From: Porphyra umbilicalis
Lineage: Eukaryota; Rhodophyta; Bangiophyceae; Bangiales; Bangiaceae
DNA length: 46,514 nt
Assembly: GCA_002049455.2 (NCBI GenBank)
Contig: KV919218.1
Coordinates: 1 to 46,514, forward strand
Direction of reading: 5' to 3'
Shown here: in pieces, positions 9,854-20,200 of the stretch
Numbering within the stretch: position 1 is the first letter of the stretch
Layout: every line of letters begins with the position of its first letter
The notes under the pieces: model-generated
What the model was told of the DNA's origin: nothing
Databases searched by the model: none
Seen by the model: only the letters and a program-made list of their open reading frames with translations
Translations under genes and position numbers: made by a program

Positions 9854-11712
9854 AGCAGCGAGCGGCAAGCGTCCGGGACGGACCAGAACCGACCCACCTG
9901 CGCCGCCGGCACGCACTTCTCGCAGTGCGCCTACGAGCGAGAGTATGGGAGGCAGAACGACCGGCACCACCACCCTGTCAACCCCAACGGGTTCCCGCGC
10001 GAGGCGGGAGCAAGAACAAAGAGCGCGACACCTCACAGGCGCAGTAGCAGGAATTCGATGGGAGACACAATGGCGGCACGAGGGCGCAGATGCTTCAGGC
10101 GGAGCTACCAGTGAGGCAGAGTGCGCCTCCGTGCCAGGGAGGCCGGGTGGGGGAGGGGGAGTGGGGACAAGCCAGCAACAATCGCGTCGCCTGCAATCGC
10201 CCAAGACGAACGCCCTCCGGCGGGGGGGAGGCGGCGGGTGGACGGTAGAGGCGGGTTGAGGGGGGGGAAGGTACAGTTTGGCCCACCAAGTAAAGTGCGG
10301 CTACCGCCCACGGACCGTGGCGGGCTAGACAGGGGCAACGGTGAGGCGCGGAACCACGGCCTGCCACGCCAACCGATGGGAGCGCGGCGTGCGTGCCCTG
10401 CCTCTGCCGCGTCACCACCCCCCACCGGGACGGTGGAGCCGGGATGCCCGTAGCCGCAGCGAGGCAGCGGCGTCCCGCCCAGGCCGCTCCCCTTCCGTGC
10501 ACGAAAATAAACAACACCGGCCCCGCGGCGCCGTGTGCCTCGGCCCACGGATAACGGTGTTGCTGTACACCGCCACGACGCGGGCGTGGCCGGCGGTGGG
10601 CGCGCAAGAATTGCACACCGGACGACGGGGACAGATAATGAGTGCACGGGCAACGACGAAAGCGGGGGCGGGGGCGGCTCCACCCGGTGAGGAGGCCGGG
10701 GGAATGGGGGGACACGTGGGGGGGGGAGGGGGGGTGGGGAGGGGAGTGGCAGTGGCGCGGGAGACGCGGAGCGCTGCGCGTACAGCGGCGGCGGTGGGGA
10801 GGCGGGAGGAGGGCGCTCCAGCTCCCGCCGCCGGCTCGCGCGGGAGGCACGCGCCGCGAGGCGGGGAGCGGGAGATGGCCGAGGCAGCCGGCCAGCACGG
10901 TTTGCTGCGTGAGCGCGGGCACGGCGAGCGGGGGGCGGCGCAGCGCCAGTGGGTGGGGGGGGGCCCCCCCGCGCGCACGCTGCAGCGTGCCGCACACCGG
11001 CCACGCAGAGCTCAACCGTTTTAGACGCGATGTGTCTCGCCCGTGGCGCTGGTTGGCCCGCCGAGGAGCGCTGCAGTGGGGAGCGGTCCATTTGGGCGAG
11101 AGGGGGGTCCCGCCAAGGCCCCGCTGGTGGGCATTGGTGACACCATTGGCGGCCGAAAAACTGGGGCGACACGACCGAGGCGTGCGGGGGCGCGGGAAGA
11201 TAGGTCTTTGAATTGAAATGGACATGATACTATAGTGGACCCCGCCTTTGGCAGGTTGATAAATAGACGCCAGACAAGTGTACAAGAAATACAAGCGGGC
11301 GTGTAGTCGGCCGTCGAAAGTGCAACGATCCCGCCGTGATCGCTGTCCGCGCCGACCCGCGTCCGCGGCACCCGCCACTGCTGCCCCTCGTGCCGGCCGG
11401 GTGGCGGTGCCGCCTGTTTGCACGGGTCCCGCCCGCTGCGCGTCCACGACGGGCCCCGCCGACGGCCTGTCTGGCCGTCTCCCGCGCGGCGGTACCGCTC
11501 GCTTGCGCGGGTCCCGCACGCTGCCCCCACGGCCGACCGCGGCGACGGCCTCCGGAACGAAGGGTGTCTGCCTGCTCCCCTTTCGACGGCTATCTGCCTG
11601 TCCGCGTCCCGCGCCCCCACCTTATCCCACCCTCTGCCCGTGTCGTGGCTTTCGGTGCGCGCGGTGGCAGTCTGCGAGGGGGTTTGCTTGTTCGCCTGCC
11701 GCCCCTACTACC
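9854..11712. other. Divergent intergenic region, phosphatase and PanK promoters
   Basis: This 1.86-kb spacer lies between the starts of two divergent genes and should hold both promoters. It is extremely GC-rich, with G-runs near 10700-10740. A short AT-rich island at about 11212-11290 contains TTGATAAATAG, which could act as a TATA-like element about 450 bases upstream of the PanK start. I see no conserved protein in it. Confidence 0.45.
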
Positions 11713-12486
11713 ATGTCGCCACCGGCGTCCGCCGCCGTCGCCGCGGCCACCGCCGCCACCGGCGCTGCCGCTGTCGCCACCGGCCGGGAGCCACCCCTAT
11801 CGCGGCGGCGGCGGCGGCGGCTGACGTCCCCCCCCCTCTCCCCCCGCCTCGCCTGCGGCCCGCCCGCGTCCGAGGCGCGCAGCTCCACGGCCGTCGACCG
11901 GTTTTCGGCGCTCGCCCTGCTGCGCCGCGTCAACCTGCTGCGCGAGTCCAACGCCCTCGCGCTCGACATTGGGGGGACGCTTGCCAAACTCATGTACCTC
12001 CAGCCAGACCGCGTGCGGCGCCGGGGGGGGGGGGGCGCCCGCGGCGGGGAGAGGTGGGGGGGGGGGTGGCCGCGACAGTGGCGCCGGCTGTGGCAGCGGC
12101 CGTGGCGGTGGCGTTGGCAACGGCGGCGGTGCGGATGGCGGCGGCGACGCGGAAGGCGACGGCGACGACGGCGGTGGCTGGCGCCCCCCCCCGCCCCTGC
12201 TGATTGACGAGCTGACGCCCGGCGGCCGCCGCACCGCCTCTGGCCTGGCCGTGCACGTGCCCGAGCTGCGGGGCACCCTCCACTTCTTCACGTTTGAGAC
12301 GGCGACCATTGACGAGTGCGTGCGCTTCCTCGGCGCGCACTGGGGGCGCGCCCACTCGCCGGGGGGGGGGGTGGGCGCCAGACCCGACGAGGGGATTGGG
12401 CGGCCGGCCGTGCCCCCGTGCGGGCGCCCGGGAGACGCGGCGGCTGACGGTGGGGGTGGCGGCGTGAGCGGCGGGGGGGGCGGCGA

Positions 12487-12522
<36 letters not shown>

Positions 12523-13812
12523 CGGCTGCGGCACGGACGGACCGGGCGGGGTGCGGCTCATCCGCGCCACGGGCGGCGGCGCGTACAAGTATGCAGACCT
12601 GTTTGCAACGGTCATTGGCGTGCAGCTGGTGCGGCTGGACGAGATGGCCTGCACGGTCGCGGGACTCAACTTGATGCTCACCCGCTTTGAGGCGGAGGTG
12701 TACGAGTTCCACTCGACGGCGGAGCGGCCGCCGTCTCCGGCGTCATCGCCGGCGAAGGGGCAGGCGCACGCCAAGGGCGGTCATGCCGTCGCCAACGGCC
12801 TGGATGATGACAGCGGCGGCGGTGGTGGGGGCGGCGGGTACGGCAGTACGGGCAGCACGGGCGGCGGCGTAGTCGGCAGGAGCGACAGCGGCGGCAAAGC
12901 ACCTACCGCGAAGCGCAGCCGCACCTCCCCCCTCCCCCACCCCCCACCGCCAGTGCCGAGGTGCCTGTACCCCGCCGCGTCTTTGTACCCGCCACCGCAG
13001 ACCCCTTCCCGTACCTGCTCGTCAACATTGGCTCTGGCGTCTCTATCGTGCACGTGACTGGCTACGGGCAGTTCACGCGCATTTCGGGTTCGTCGCTCGG
13101 CGGGGGCACTTTTTGGGGGCTGTCCCGGCTGCTCACCCACTGCAAAACCTTTGACGAGGTTATTGAGTTGACCAAGGCCGGCGACAATGCGGCGGTCGAC
13201 ATGCTCGTTGGCGACATTTACGGGGCGGGCGGGTACGGGGCGCTCGGGCTGTCCCCAGACGTGATTGCCGCCTCGTTTGGTAAGGTGACCATGCGGCGAG
13301 ACGAGGAAGGGGGCGCGTCTGGCGGCTGGCGGGGCGCCCGCGCCGCCGCCATAGACCTGTACCGCGCCGTCGCGCGCGCCGTCATTGGCACCTTTTACCT
13401 GTGGCTCGGCGTCCTCGCCGCCCTCCCCGGCGTCGGCGGCCTCGCGCGCGCCGCCGGCCTCGACGCCCTCCTCGCCGCGGAGCCGCTAGCCAACACGCGG
13501 CTCGCCCGCCACTTTCACGCGCCCGACGTGGCGCTCTCCCTCCTCCGCATGGTGTCGTACAATATTGGGCAGGTGGCGGTGCTCAACGCGCGGCTGCTCG
13601 GCCTGCACCACGTGTACTTTGGGGGCAACTTTGTGCGCGACGTGCCCTACACGATGCACGCCATCTCGTATGCGGTCGGCTTTTGGTCCGACGGGGATAC
13701 GGTGGCGCGGTTTTTGAAGCACGACGGGTTCTTGGGGGCGGTCGGTGCGTTTTTGAACGCCGACTCGACGCCGCCGTCGGGGGCGGCCGGGGGGGGGCGA
13801 GCGGGGGGCTAG
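11713..13812 (+). CDS. PANK: Pantothenate kinase, eukaryotic type II (frame broken twice in this sequence)
   Basis: Phosphorylates pantothenate, the first and controlling step of coenzyme A synthesis. Motifs in order: DIGGTLAKLMYLQPD (phosphate-binding loop, near 11964), GGRRTASGLAVHVPELRGT, the ATGGGAYKYADLF block followed by DEMACTVAGLN, the NIGSGVSIVHV strand, the GSSLGGGTFWGL loop, and a C-terminal domain ending near YFGGNFVR and GFWSDGDTVARFLKHDGFLGA. The parts lie in frame 1 (to about 12010), frame 2 (about 12180-12930) and frame 1 again (from about 12945). The switches fall in the G13 and G11 runs at 12023-12066 and in the C-runs at 12926-12946. Homopolymer errors explain this most simply, though small introns cannot be excluded. 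Two or three Gly-rich insertions (12020-12180, 12360-12540, 12800-12890) split the fold at loops. Start at 11713 is the only good Met before the first motif. Confidence 0.82.
12440..12540 (+). repeat. GGC-type simple repeat coding polyglycine in PanK
   Basis: An almost pure run of GGC/GGT-type triplets inside the pantothenate kinase gene, read as a long glycine stretch between two conserved blocks. Similar shorter runs occur at 12100-12160 and 12810-12840. They are prone to length variation and to sequencing error. Confidence 0.7.
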
Positions 13813-14556
13813 TGGGGGCCGAGTGGGGGGGCAAGTGGGGAGGGGGGCGGGGGGGGGGGGGACAAGGCGGACAGTGATCCCCCACCCATGCCGTCTGCGT
13901 TTGATGCCGATGCTGGCATGCCATCGCTGGGAGTATGACTCAAATTCAGGGTTGTCACCGTTCGATTTGGTCAACCATCCAGAATGCGAATCAACCTGAT
14001 TCACCATCCACAGATCACTGAGGTTGAAAAAAATGCGACCTCGACCATTTGGAGAGTAGAGTTTTATCGAAATCAGAAGCACGTCAATTCAGGTGGCGCA
14101 AACATGTCAAGCTGTGCCCACGCAACCTGACCGGCTGTTGAAGGCGACAGTCGCTCAACCTCGTATCGATATTTATGTTGTCCGGGATGTCTCATGCTGA
14201 CTACGACTTCCATAGAGCATACAGACTTGCGCCAGCCGCAGCCACACCAGACAGATGCAGTCGACCAGGGAGGTTTCGTCCATGGAAACGAATGCGACGA
14301 CTATGGCAGATCCCTAAAAAATGGGCCCACCTCGTTTTCCCGACGCGGCGGGGAGAAACGTGCTGTCAGTAAACGTGCGGATCGCTCGGCCAATGACATT
14401 CGCGCATCAGTGGACCGTTGAGAACGGTGGCAACATCTCACGTGGTCATCCTTGGGCAGTTTCGTGCAAGGGCAAACAAATGAGGTCACGAGGCCATTCC
14501 GGGGGAGCGGCCCGCAGCCGTCCGTTTGAGAATGTCACTCGAAGGCCCCTACGTCT
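13813..14556. other. Lower-GC spacer left of the duplicated block
   Basis: After a G-rich tail behind the PanK stop, base composition falls clearly from about 13880 to 14500. No ORF with a known domain is present. A minus-strand frame from 14082 reads as about 60 residues of ordinary-looking sequence before running into low-complexity, but I cannot assign it. It contrasts with the GC-rich surroundings and may be a decayed mobile element. Confidence 0.4.
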
Positions 14557-15229
14557 TTTTGCATCCCAGGGCTGCCAGGCCAGCTCCAGAGACCTCGCAG
14601 CCGGCGCCCGTTTCGCGTAGCGCTCAGGACGAGGCTGACTTTGGTCGGCCCCTCCACGTATTTTGCTGAGTGACTCCTCTTTTTGCAGGTCGGTACGACT
14701 TGTCCCAATCCGATGTCCCGGCTCCCACAGTTTGCACGTCGCGGGGGGGCCCTTGTTCTTTGTGGCTATCGCAGCGTCGTCGTGCCCCGTCTCGTCCTTC
14801 CCTCCACGCCGTGGCCCCCACCGCCCGACTGGACCACCCGTACGAAGGGGCACCTGGCGATGGTGTCAAGCGATGATGGTCATCGCCGTAACCCCATCGG
14901 CCCACCTCGTCAAACCTCACCGCAGACGACGTTCTCACCTGGGGCCGGCGTCGGTCTTTCCTCTACACTCGGGGGCCGAATCAGACGTCCGTTGGGCCTG
15001 TCATACTCACCTGTGCCATCTTCCCTCGCCCTCCGCTCGTCCTCGACGTCAACGGGACGGCCTCACTCGCCCTCAACTCCCCCCCCCGCCCTCCCATCCT
15101 CCCCGTCGGCAACGTGACGGCCTTCCTTACCACCGGGGGCTTCTCCTCCCACCCTCACAGCGTGTCGTGGACGTGGACGCGGCCGCATGGTCTGTCTGGA
15201 CGCGGCGGCACCGGCGGGCGTGCCCGAGG
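14557..15229. other. Leading part of copy 1, nothing recognised
   Basis: About 670 bases between the duplication boundary and the 54-bp minisatellite. Open frames exist on the plus strand, but their translations are Pro/Arg/Ser-rich and match no family I know. Copy 2 carries the same segment with small indels that alter the frames, which argues against coding. Confidence 0.45.
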
Positions 15230-16080
15230 GCGGGGCACCACCGCGTCGTGCCCACTGACGGACGCCGGCAGGGGTCGACAACGACGGGTTACGCCCGCGT
15301 CGTGCCCGACGGCCGACACCGGTGGTCGTTGACGACGACGGGGCACGCCCGCGTCGTGCCCCTCGACGGACGCCGACGGGCGTCGACAACGACGGGGCAC
15401 GCCCGCGTCGTGCCCCTCGGCGGACGCCGACGGGCGTCGACAACGACGGGTTACGCACGTGTCGTGCTTATTGACGGAGGCCAACGGGCGACGACAACGA
15501 CGGGGCACGCCCGCGTCGTGCCCCTCGACGGACGCCAACGGGCGTCGACAACGACGGGGTACGCCTGCGTCGCGCCCCTCGACGGACGCCAACGGGCGTG
15601 GACAACGACGTGGTACGCACGTGTCGTGCTCTACGACGGGCGTCGACAACGACGGGGCACGCCCGCGTCGTGCCCCTCGACGGACGCCAACGGGCGTCGA
15701 CAACGACGGGTTACGCACGTGTCGTGCTTATTGACGGAGGCCAACGGGCGACGACAACGACGGGGCACGCCCGCGTCGTGCCCCTCGACAGACGCTAATG
15801 GGCGTCGACAACGACGGGGTACGCCCGCGTCGTGCCCCTCGACGGACGCCAACGGGCGTGGACAACGACGGGGTACGCACGTGTCGTGCTCTCCGACGGG
15901 CGTCGACAACGACGGTGCACGCCCGCGTCGTGCTCATTGACGGAGGCCAACGGGCGACGACAACGACGGTGCACGCCCGCGTCGTGCTCATCGACGGACG
16001 CCAACGGGCGACGACAACGACGGTGCACGCCCGCGTCGTGCTCATCGACGGACGCCAACGGGCGACGACAACGACGTGGT
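15230..16080 (+). repeat. 54-bp minisatellite, copy 1 (about 15 units)
   Basis: The period is 54 bp (for example CCTCGACGGA at 15361 recurs as CCTCGGCGGA at 15415). Each unit contains two imperfect palindromes: GGGGCACG and CGTGCCCC around a 7-base centre, and GACGCC and GGCGTC around the next. Because 54 is a multiple of three, frames stay open and read as an 18-residue repeat such as GHARVVPLDG. The reverse strand is open too, so coding is not implied. The array ends about 160 bases before the transposase start. Confidence 0.9.
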
Positions 16081-16237
16081 ACGGCCGGTCGCTGCGGCTG
16101 TCCCTTTTGTCCCTCATTGGACCTGTCTGTTGACGCTGGGACTTGTCGTGGGAGTCATCTGAGCGAGACAGCGCTCAACGCCCGCACGCGCGGACAAGTT
16201 CACTCTCGGAGGCCTTGGCCGCTCGCGGCGGCGCGGC

Positions 16238-17272
16238 ATGTACAGCGTCGAGGTCCGCTTTGTCGCTCTGTCGATGCTTCACAACAACGTGCCTCGTGCG
16301 ACCATCTACCAGAACATTGGAGTCCGCAAGTCGACGCTGAAGCGCTGGGCGGCCTACTATCGGGAGCACGGCTCGCCATGGCGTGACCCCGTCCACCGCA
16401 ATTTGCATGCCAGCAGTGGCTGGTTTGACGACCGACTGATGTCGGCGTTGGTGATGCTCGTTCGTGAGAACCTCCGGGCACTGCTTCGAGAGCACACGGC
16501 CATGCTCAAGGCCATGCGGGACCACCCTAGCGGGGAGTTTGTTGGTCTTCGCTGTTCTCAGAGCACCGTCGACCTGCACATGCGGCGACTTGGCTTTACC
16601 CGCAAGGTCGTGCTTCGACTCTTTCGCGAGTCGTTGGAGCCTGTTCGCAGGGCGCACGCCGTCGCCCGACGGCGCATCCCGCGTCGGTGTATCGTCTCCG
16701 TCGACGAGACGCACACGGATGGTGGAGACGTTTTTCGGCGGTACGGCCGCGCACTTGCGCATGAGCGTACCCGCGAGCGTGGTCGGGATCCGAGATCGGT
16801 CCCCCGCACGAGCACTACTATGGCGGTGTCGGCGGACGGCCGCATTCTCGGCTTCCAGTCGGTCATCGTGCGTGACGGCGGACTGAAGGCGGCCGACTGG
16901 CGTCTCTTTCTGCAGCTGCTCATACCGAAGCTGGGCGTCTACGTCCCCGGTCGCCCATGGCACCTGCAGTCGTCCAACTGTGTGGTCATGTTTGACAATG
17001 CACCGATCCACACCGTGGGTGGCGACACCTTCCTTGGAAACAACGGCGTGCCGTTCTTGCGGTTGCCGGCGTGCAGCCCCGACTTGCAGCCCATTGAAGG
17101 CGTTTTTAATGACCTCAAGGTCATTATTCGAAATCTCGTGTACGTTCAGCCCGATCTTTTGGACAATCCACACCTGTTGCAAGCGCGTGCGGCGAGTTTC
17201 ATCACTCGACGTCAGATAATTGGACAATTTGACCGGGTGGACAAGGTCATTGACGCGGTGCTGTCCCAATAA
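16238..17272 (+). CDS. DDE transposase, Tc1/mariner/IS630 superfamily, copy 1 (intact)
   Basis: A 344-residue cut-and-paste transposase with an uninterrupted frame. The N-terminal ~60 residues form a helix-turn-helix (SMLHNNVPRATIYQNIGVRK, then STLKRWAAYY). The DDE_3-type catalytic core shows the first Asp in IVSVDETHTDGG, the second in CVVMFDNAPIH, and the Glu in SPDLQPIE, 33 residues after the second Asp by my count. The usual Tyr before SPDL is Cys here but Tyr in copy 2. The start at 16238 gives the whole helix-turn-helix; the stop TAA overlaps an AATAAA. The element's terminal inverted repeats were not found, so its boundaries are unknown. The flanking minisatellite may belong to it. Absence of frame damage suggests recent activity or use by the host. 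Confidence 0.85.
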   Translation: MYSVEVRFVALSMLHNNVPRATIYQNIGVRKSTLKRWAAYYREHGSPWRDPVHRNLHASSGWFDDRLMSALVMLVRENLRALLREHTAMLKAMRDHPSGEFVGLRCSQSTVDLHMRRLGFTRKVVLRLFRESLEPVRRAHAVARRRIPRRCIVSVDETHTDGGDVFRRYGRALAHERTRERGRDPRSVPRTSTTMAVSADGRILGFQSVIVRDGGLKAADWRLFLQLLIPKLGVYVPGRPWHLQSSNCVVMFDNAPIHTVGGDTFLGNNGVPFLRLPACSPDLQPIEGVFNDLKVIIRNLVYVQPDLLDNPHLLQARAASFITRRQIIGQFDRVDKVIDAVLSQ

Positions 17273-17273
17273 A
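17268..17273 (+). terminator. AATAAA overlapping the transposase stop codon
   Basis: The hexamer AATAAA includes the TAA stop of the transposase and is kept in copy 2 (32522-32527). It is a plausible poly(A) signal, giving a very short 3' UTR. Confidence 0.35.
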
Positions 17274-20200
17274 CATATTGTTGAACAGATCGATCGTGGT
17301 CGCACAATTTGTTGAATCGGCGCATCGTCCTTTCCACCTCAGAGCGCCTCGCGCGGCCCAGCACGGTCGAGGCAGCCGGCCAGCTCGCTTTCGGTGCTGT
17401 CCCTGTGAAAGACGCAGGGAGACGGGTAGGGGTCATGGAACATGATCGTTTCCATCCATTTTTTAATATGTTGCGATCGATCGATTTGGGTTGGGGCTTC
17501 GGAGTATGATCGCTTGCCATCCGTTTTTGATTCCAATCGATCGGTCAGCGACGTCCCCGTCGAGAAAAACTGCAAAGCCGCCTAGAGTGCAATATCCACC
17601 TCACCTCCGCGTCCCGCTGAGCCCGACGTGCTGCTGCCCGCCTCTTCCGTCACGCACCGGGGCGACGGCACCGGCGCTATTTGCAATTGTGCTGTCTGAC
17701 GGGCAAGGCAGTTTCCACCTGATTGTCATTGTCCTGTGGAATGTGATCACGGGGTGGGCATCTTGCTGCTACAAACCAGTCAACCTCCAATCAGAGCCAA
17801 AATGCAGCGTTGACAGACCGTCGGTGCTGCTCGCGGAATGCGCGCGAGCGCACTGCAGGCTTGAGGATCTCGTCGAAAGTGTTTTTCAGACGGGCCGGAC
17901 ACTCTCACATTCCAGTGGCCCTTCTCGACGGGAAAATTGTGGCACTACAGGCACAGGGGCACAGGGGCAAGTCGTCATGTATATTCGCTGCCCGCAGGAG
18001 GGGAACTGCACCTTGGTTGGCGGCGCACGCGGGGACCGCATCTTGGTTGGAGTCACACGGGCGCAGCGGCGTGCTGCAACCTGCGGCGAAGTCAAATAAG
18101 TTGATGCTTCTCAACTTGTTTCTGTCCTCGCGGTGGAACTTAAATAGTTTGAAGCGACCCAAGGCGTTAGGAAGGGCTCCGTTCGTCACCCGATGGACAC
18201 GCAGGGGTCCGAACCCGGCGCTTTCGGTTCATACGATCGTCAAACGTTCCGAAACGAAGAAAATTTGAAGAAAGTGGCCCAGTTCTCGCGAGTCGAGCGA
18301 AGTCTCACGCGTCGCCGAACCGCGGCCATACGTTTTGATGGCGCCGCTGGCCCGATTTCGGGACGTTTTCAATGCGTGGTCGTCGCGCAACAGCGTTTTC
18401 GACCCACTGGGGGGGGGGGGGTGCACACGTGCCAATGCGACCGGGTCCGTCGTGCTGTCGCTGTCCGTCGCACCGTCGTCGCCGATCGTTCATCGTCCCC
18501 AGCAGCATCTGCGGCCGTCGTTATTGTCTGCGGTCGCCGTTATCATCTTGACCACCCTTGTTGCCCTCGCATGCCGTCGTCACGGTCGGTTCAGGCGCAT
18601 TTGCCTCCTCATCTGAAGGGCGCTGTAGTTCTCGTCGCGGTCGCCAGCGGCGTCGCCCCGACGACGCACGATAGGTACGGATTGTTGCGGTACGTCAGAG
18701 ATGCGGGGGTCATTGCATCCAGTCGTGCGTGGCCTTGTTATGACAAATAGATAGACACGGGCGCGAACTGACGGGAATTGAGGTCTGTAGCTTTCGACAC
18801 TCTCTGTGCTACAGGCGTATGTGTGTCTCCGCCCATGTCTCTCGAATACCCGTACGTGTGAAGAGCACGACACTTTAACGGTACGTTGCAGTGAGGGCCC
18901 TCTGCGGAGTCGAAGACGGATATGGGCAGCGCTTTGGCTTCTGTTCGTTTTCTTGATCCTAACGGGATCTATTGCTGTGCTTTATCGTGGCTCAGTGGCC
19001 CGGTTGTGCTTCCTGTCAGTCTCACTCTCTTTTTTGTGACCCAGTCGGGGCTCCCTTATTCGTCAGCGTCCGGGATCCTGTTGAGTCGGCCTTGGTTCCA
19101 GCTGTCGGCCCCGGCGTTTGTGACGCCAGCGAGGTCGCGGGCGGCGTTGTCGACGGCGCCGTCACGGCGGCGCTCCCTGTGGGCCTGCATGTCGGCGCCG
19201 TCCCGGACGCCATCGGGGCGCCTGGTGTGAACCAGGGCGGCAGGTGGTGGCTCTTCCTGTGCAGAGAAACGCGTGGGGGCGTCGAGAGCCGGGAGGAGGG
19301 GCGCCAGCGAGGGGGCGGAGTCGCCGTCCAAACCGCACGTGGCCACGGCCACCCACGGGGGCGGGTGCGGCGGCCGCCCACGATGCACCGTAGACGATGC
19401 GTGTGCCTGCATGTGGTGGAGGGGCAGTACCGGGGCGGCTCGACCAGTCAGTAGGCGCGACCCGGGTCCAACCGTGGCAGCAGACGTGTGCGTTAAACAC
19501 AGTGTGTGTGTGTGCACTTTTTTTTAGCAGACGTGTGCTTCTGCTGAACGTCCTCTTTTGTCGGGCGGCCCAATAGGAAAAGGCATTGAACACGGGGAAC
19601 AAGGGACATAGACGTGACAAGGCTCAGCGCTTTTCCAGAAGCAACGCGCTGTGTCATGCGGGGTTGTCCGCTCGGGCGACTTCACGTGATGGACTCAGAG
19701 GTGGTCGGGGTTGACGCGCGGTCAGGGAGGTTGCGCACACCACGTCCACTCCGTTATACGCGTCCCGCATCACTGCCTTGCGGGGTCGGGATCTCCGACA
19801 GCTACCGTCGTGTCACCGCTCTCAGCGTTGTCTAAAACTGGGAACGACTGATGACGTCGACGCCGCCCGTCACAGCAAGAGCACGGGGTGGACGTGAGCA
19901 ATTGGCCGCGGGCAGAGTCGTAAAGAGGCTGCGGGGGGGCGGGATACCCCCCTTTGACGGCTGTTCTAGGCGGCCGCGGCTGTCGTGAGTAACGGTTTGA
20001 CTAGGTGGTGGGTTGCCAGGGGAGCTAGCTCTGCGCCAAATGGCGCCGGTACAGGGTCGTGCAAGGGGGGAGCGCCAACCTCCGACCTATCGCCGCAACC
20101 GGCATGCATCCACACGGACAATGAATGAGGACCATCCAAGCGAACCCCCCTCGGGACCCCCACCGTCGCCGACATCTGCATCTCACCCGTTGCCGCCACT

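Noticed and set aside
8784..10259. A 491-codon plus-strand open frame opposite the phosphatase gene
   Set aside because: It is the antisense shadow of a gene with clear catalytic motifs; GC-rich DNA leaves the opposite strand open. Its translation is low-complexity and has no domain.
13486..14082. Minus-strand frame beginning MLLISIKLYSPNGRGRIFFN
   Set aside because: The first ~60 residues look ordinary but no family is recognised and the rest is the antisense of the PanK 3' end.
15230..16080. Regularly repeated palindromic units that could suggest a CRISPR array
   Set aside because: The units are contiguous without unique spacers, the host is eukaryotic and no cas gene is near. It is a minisatellite.
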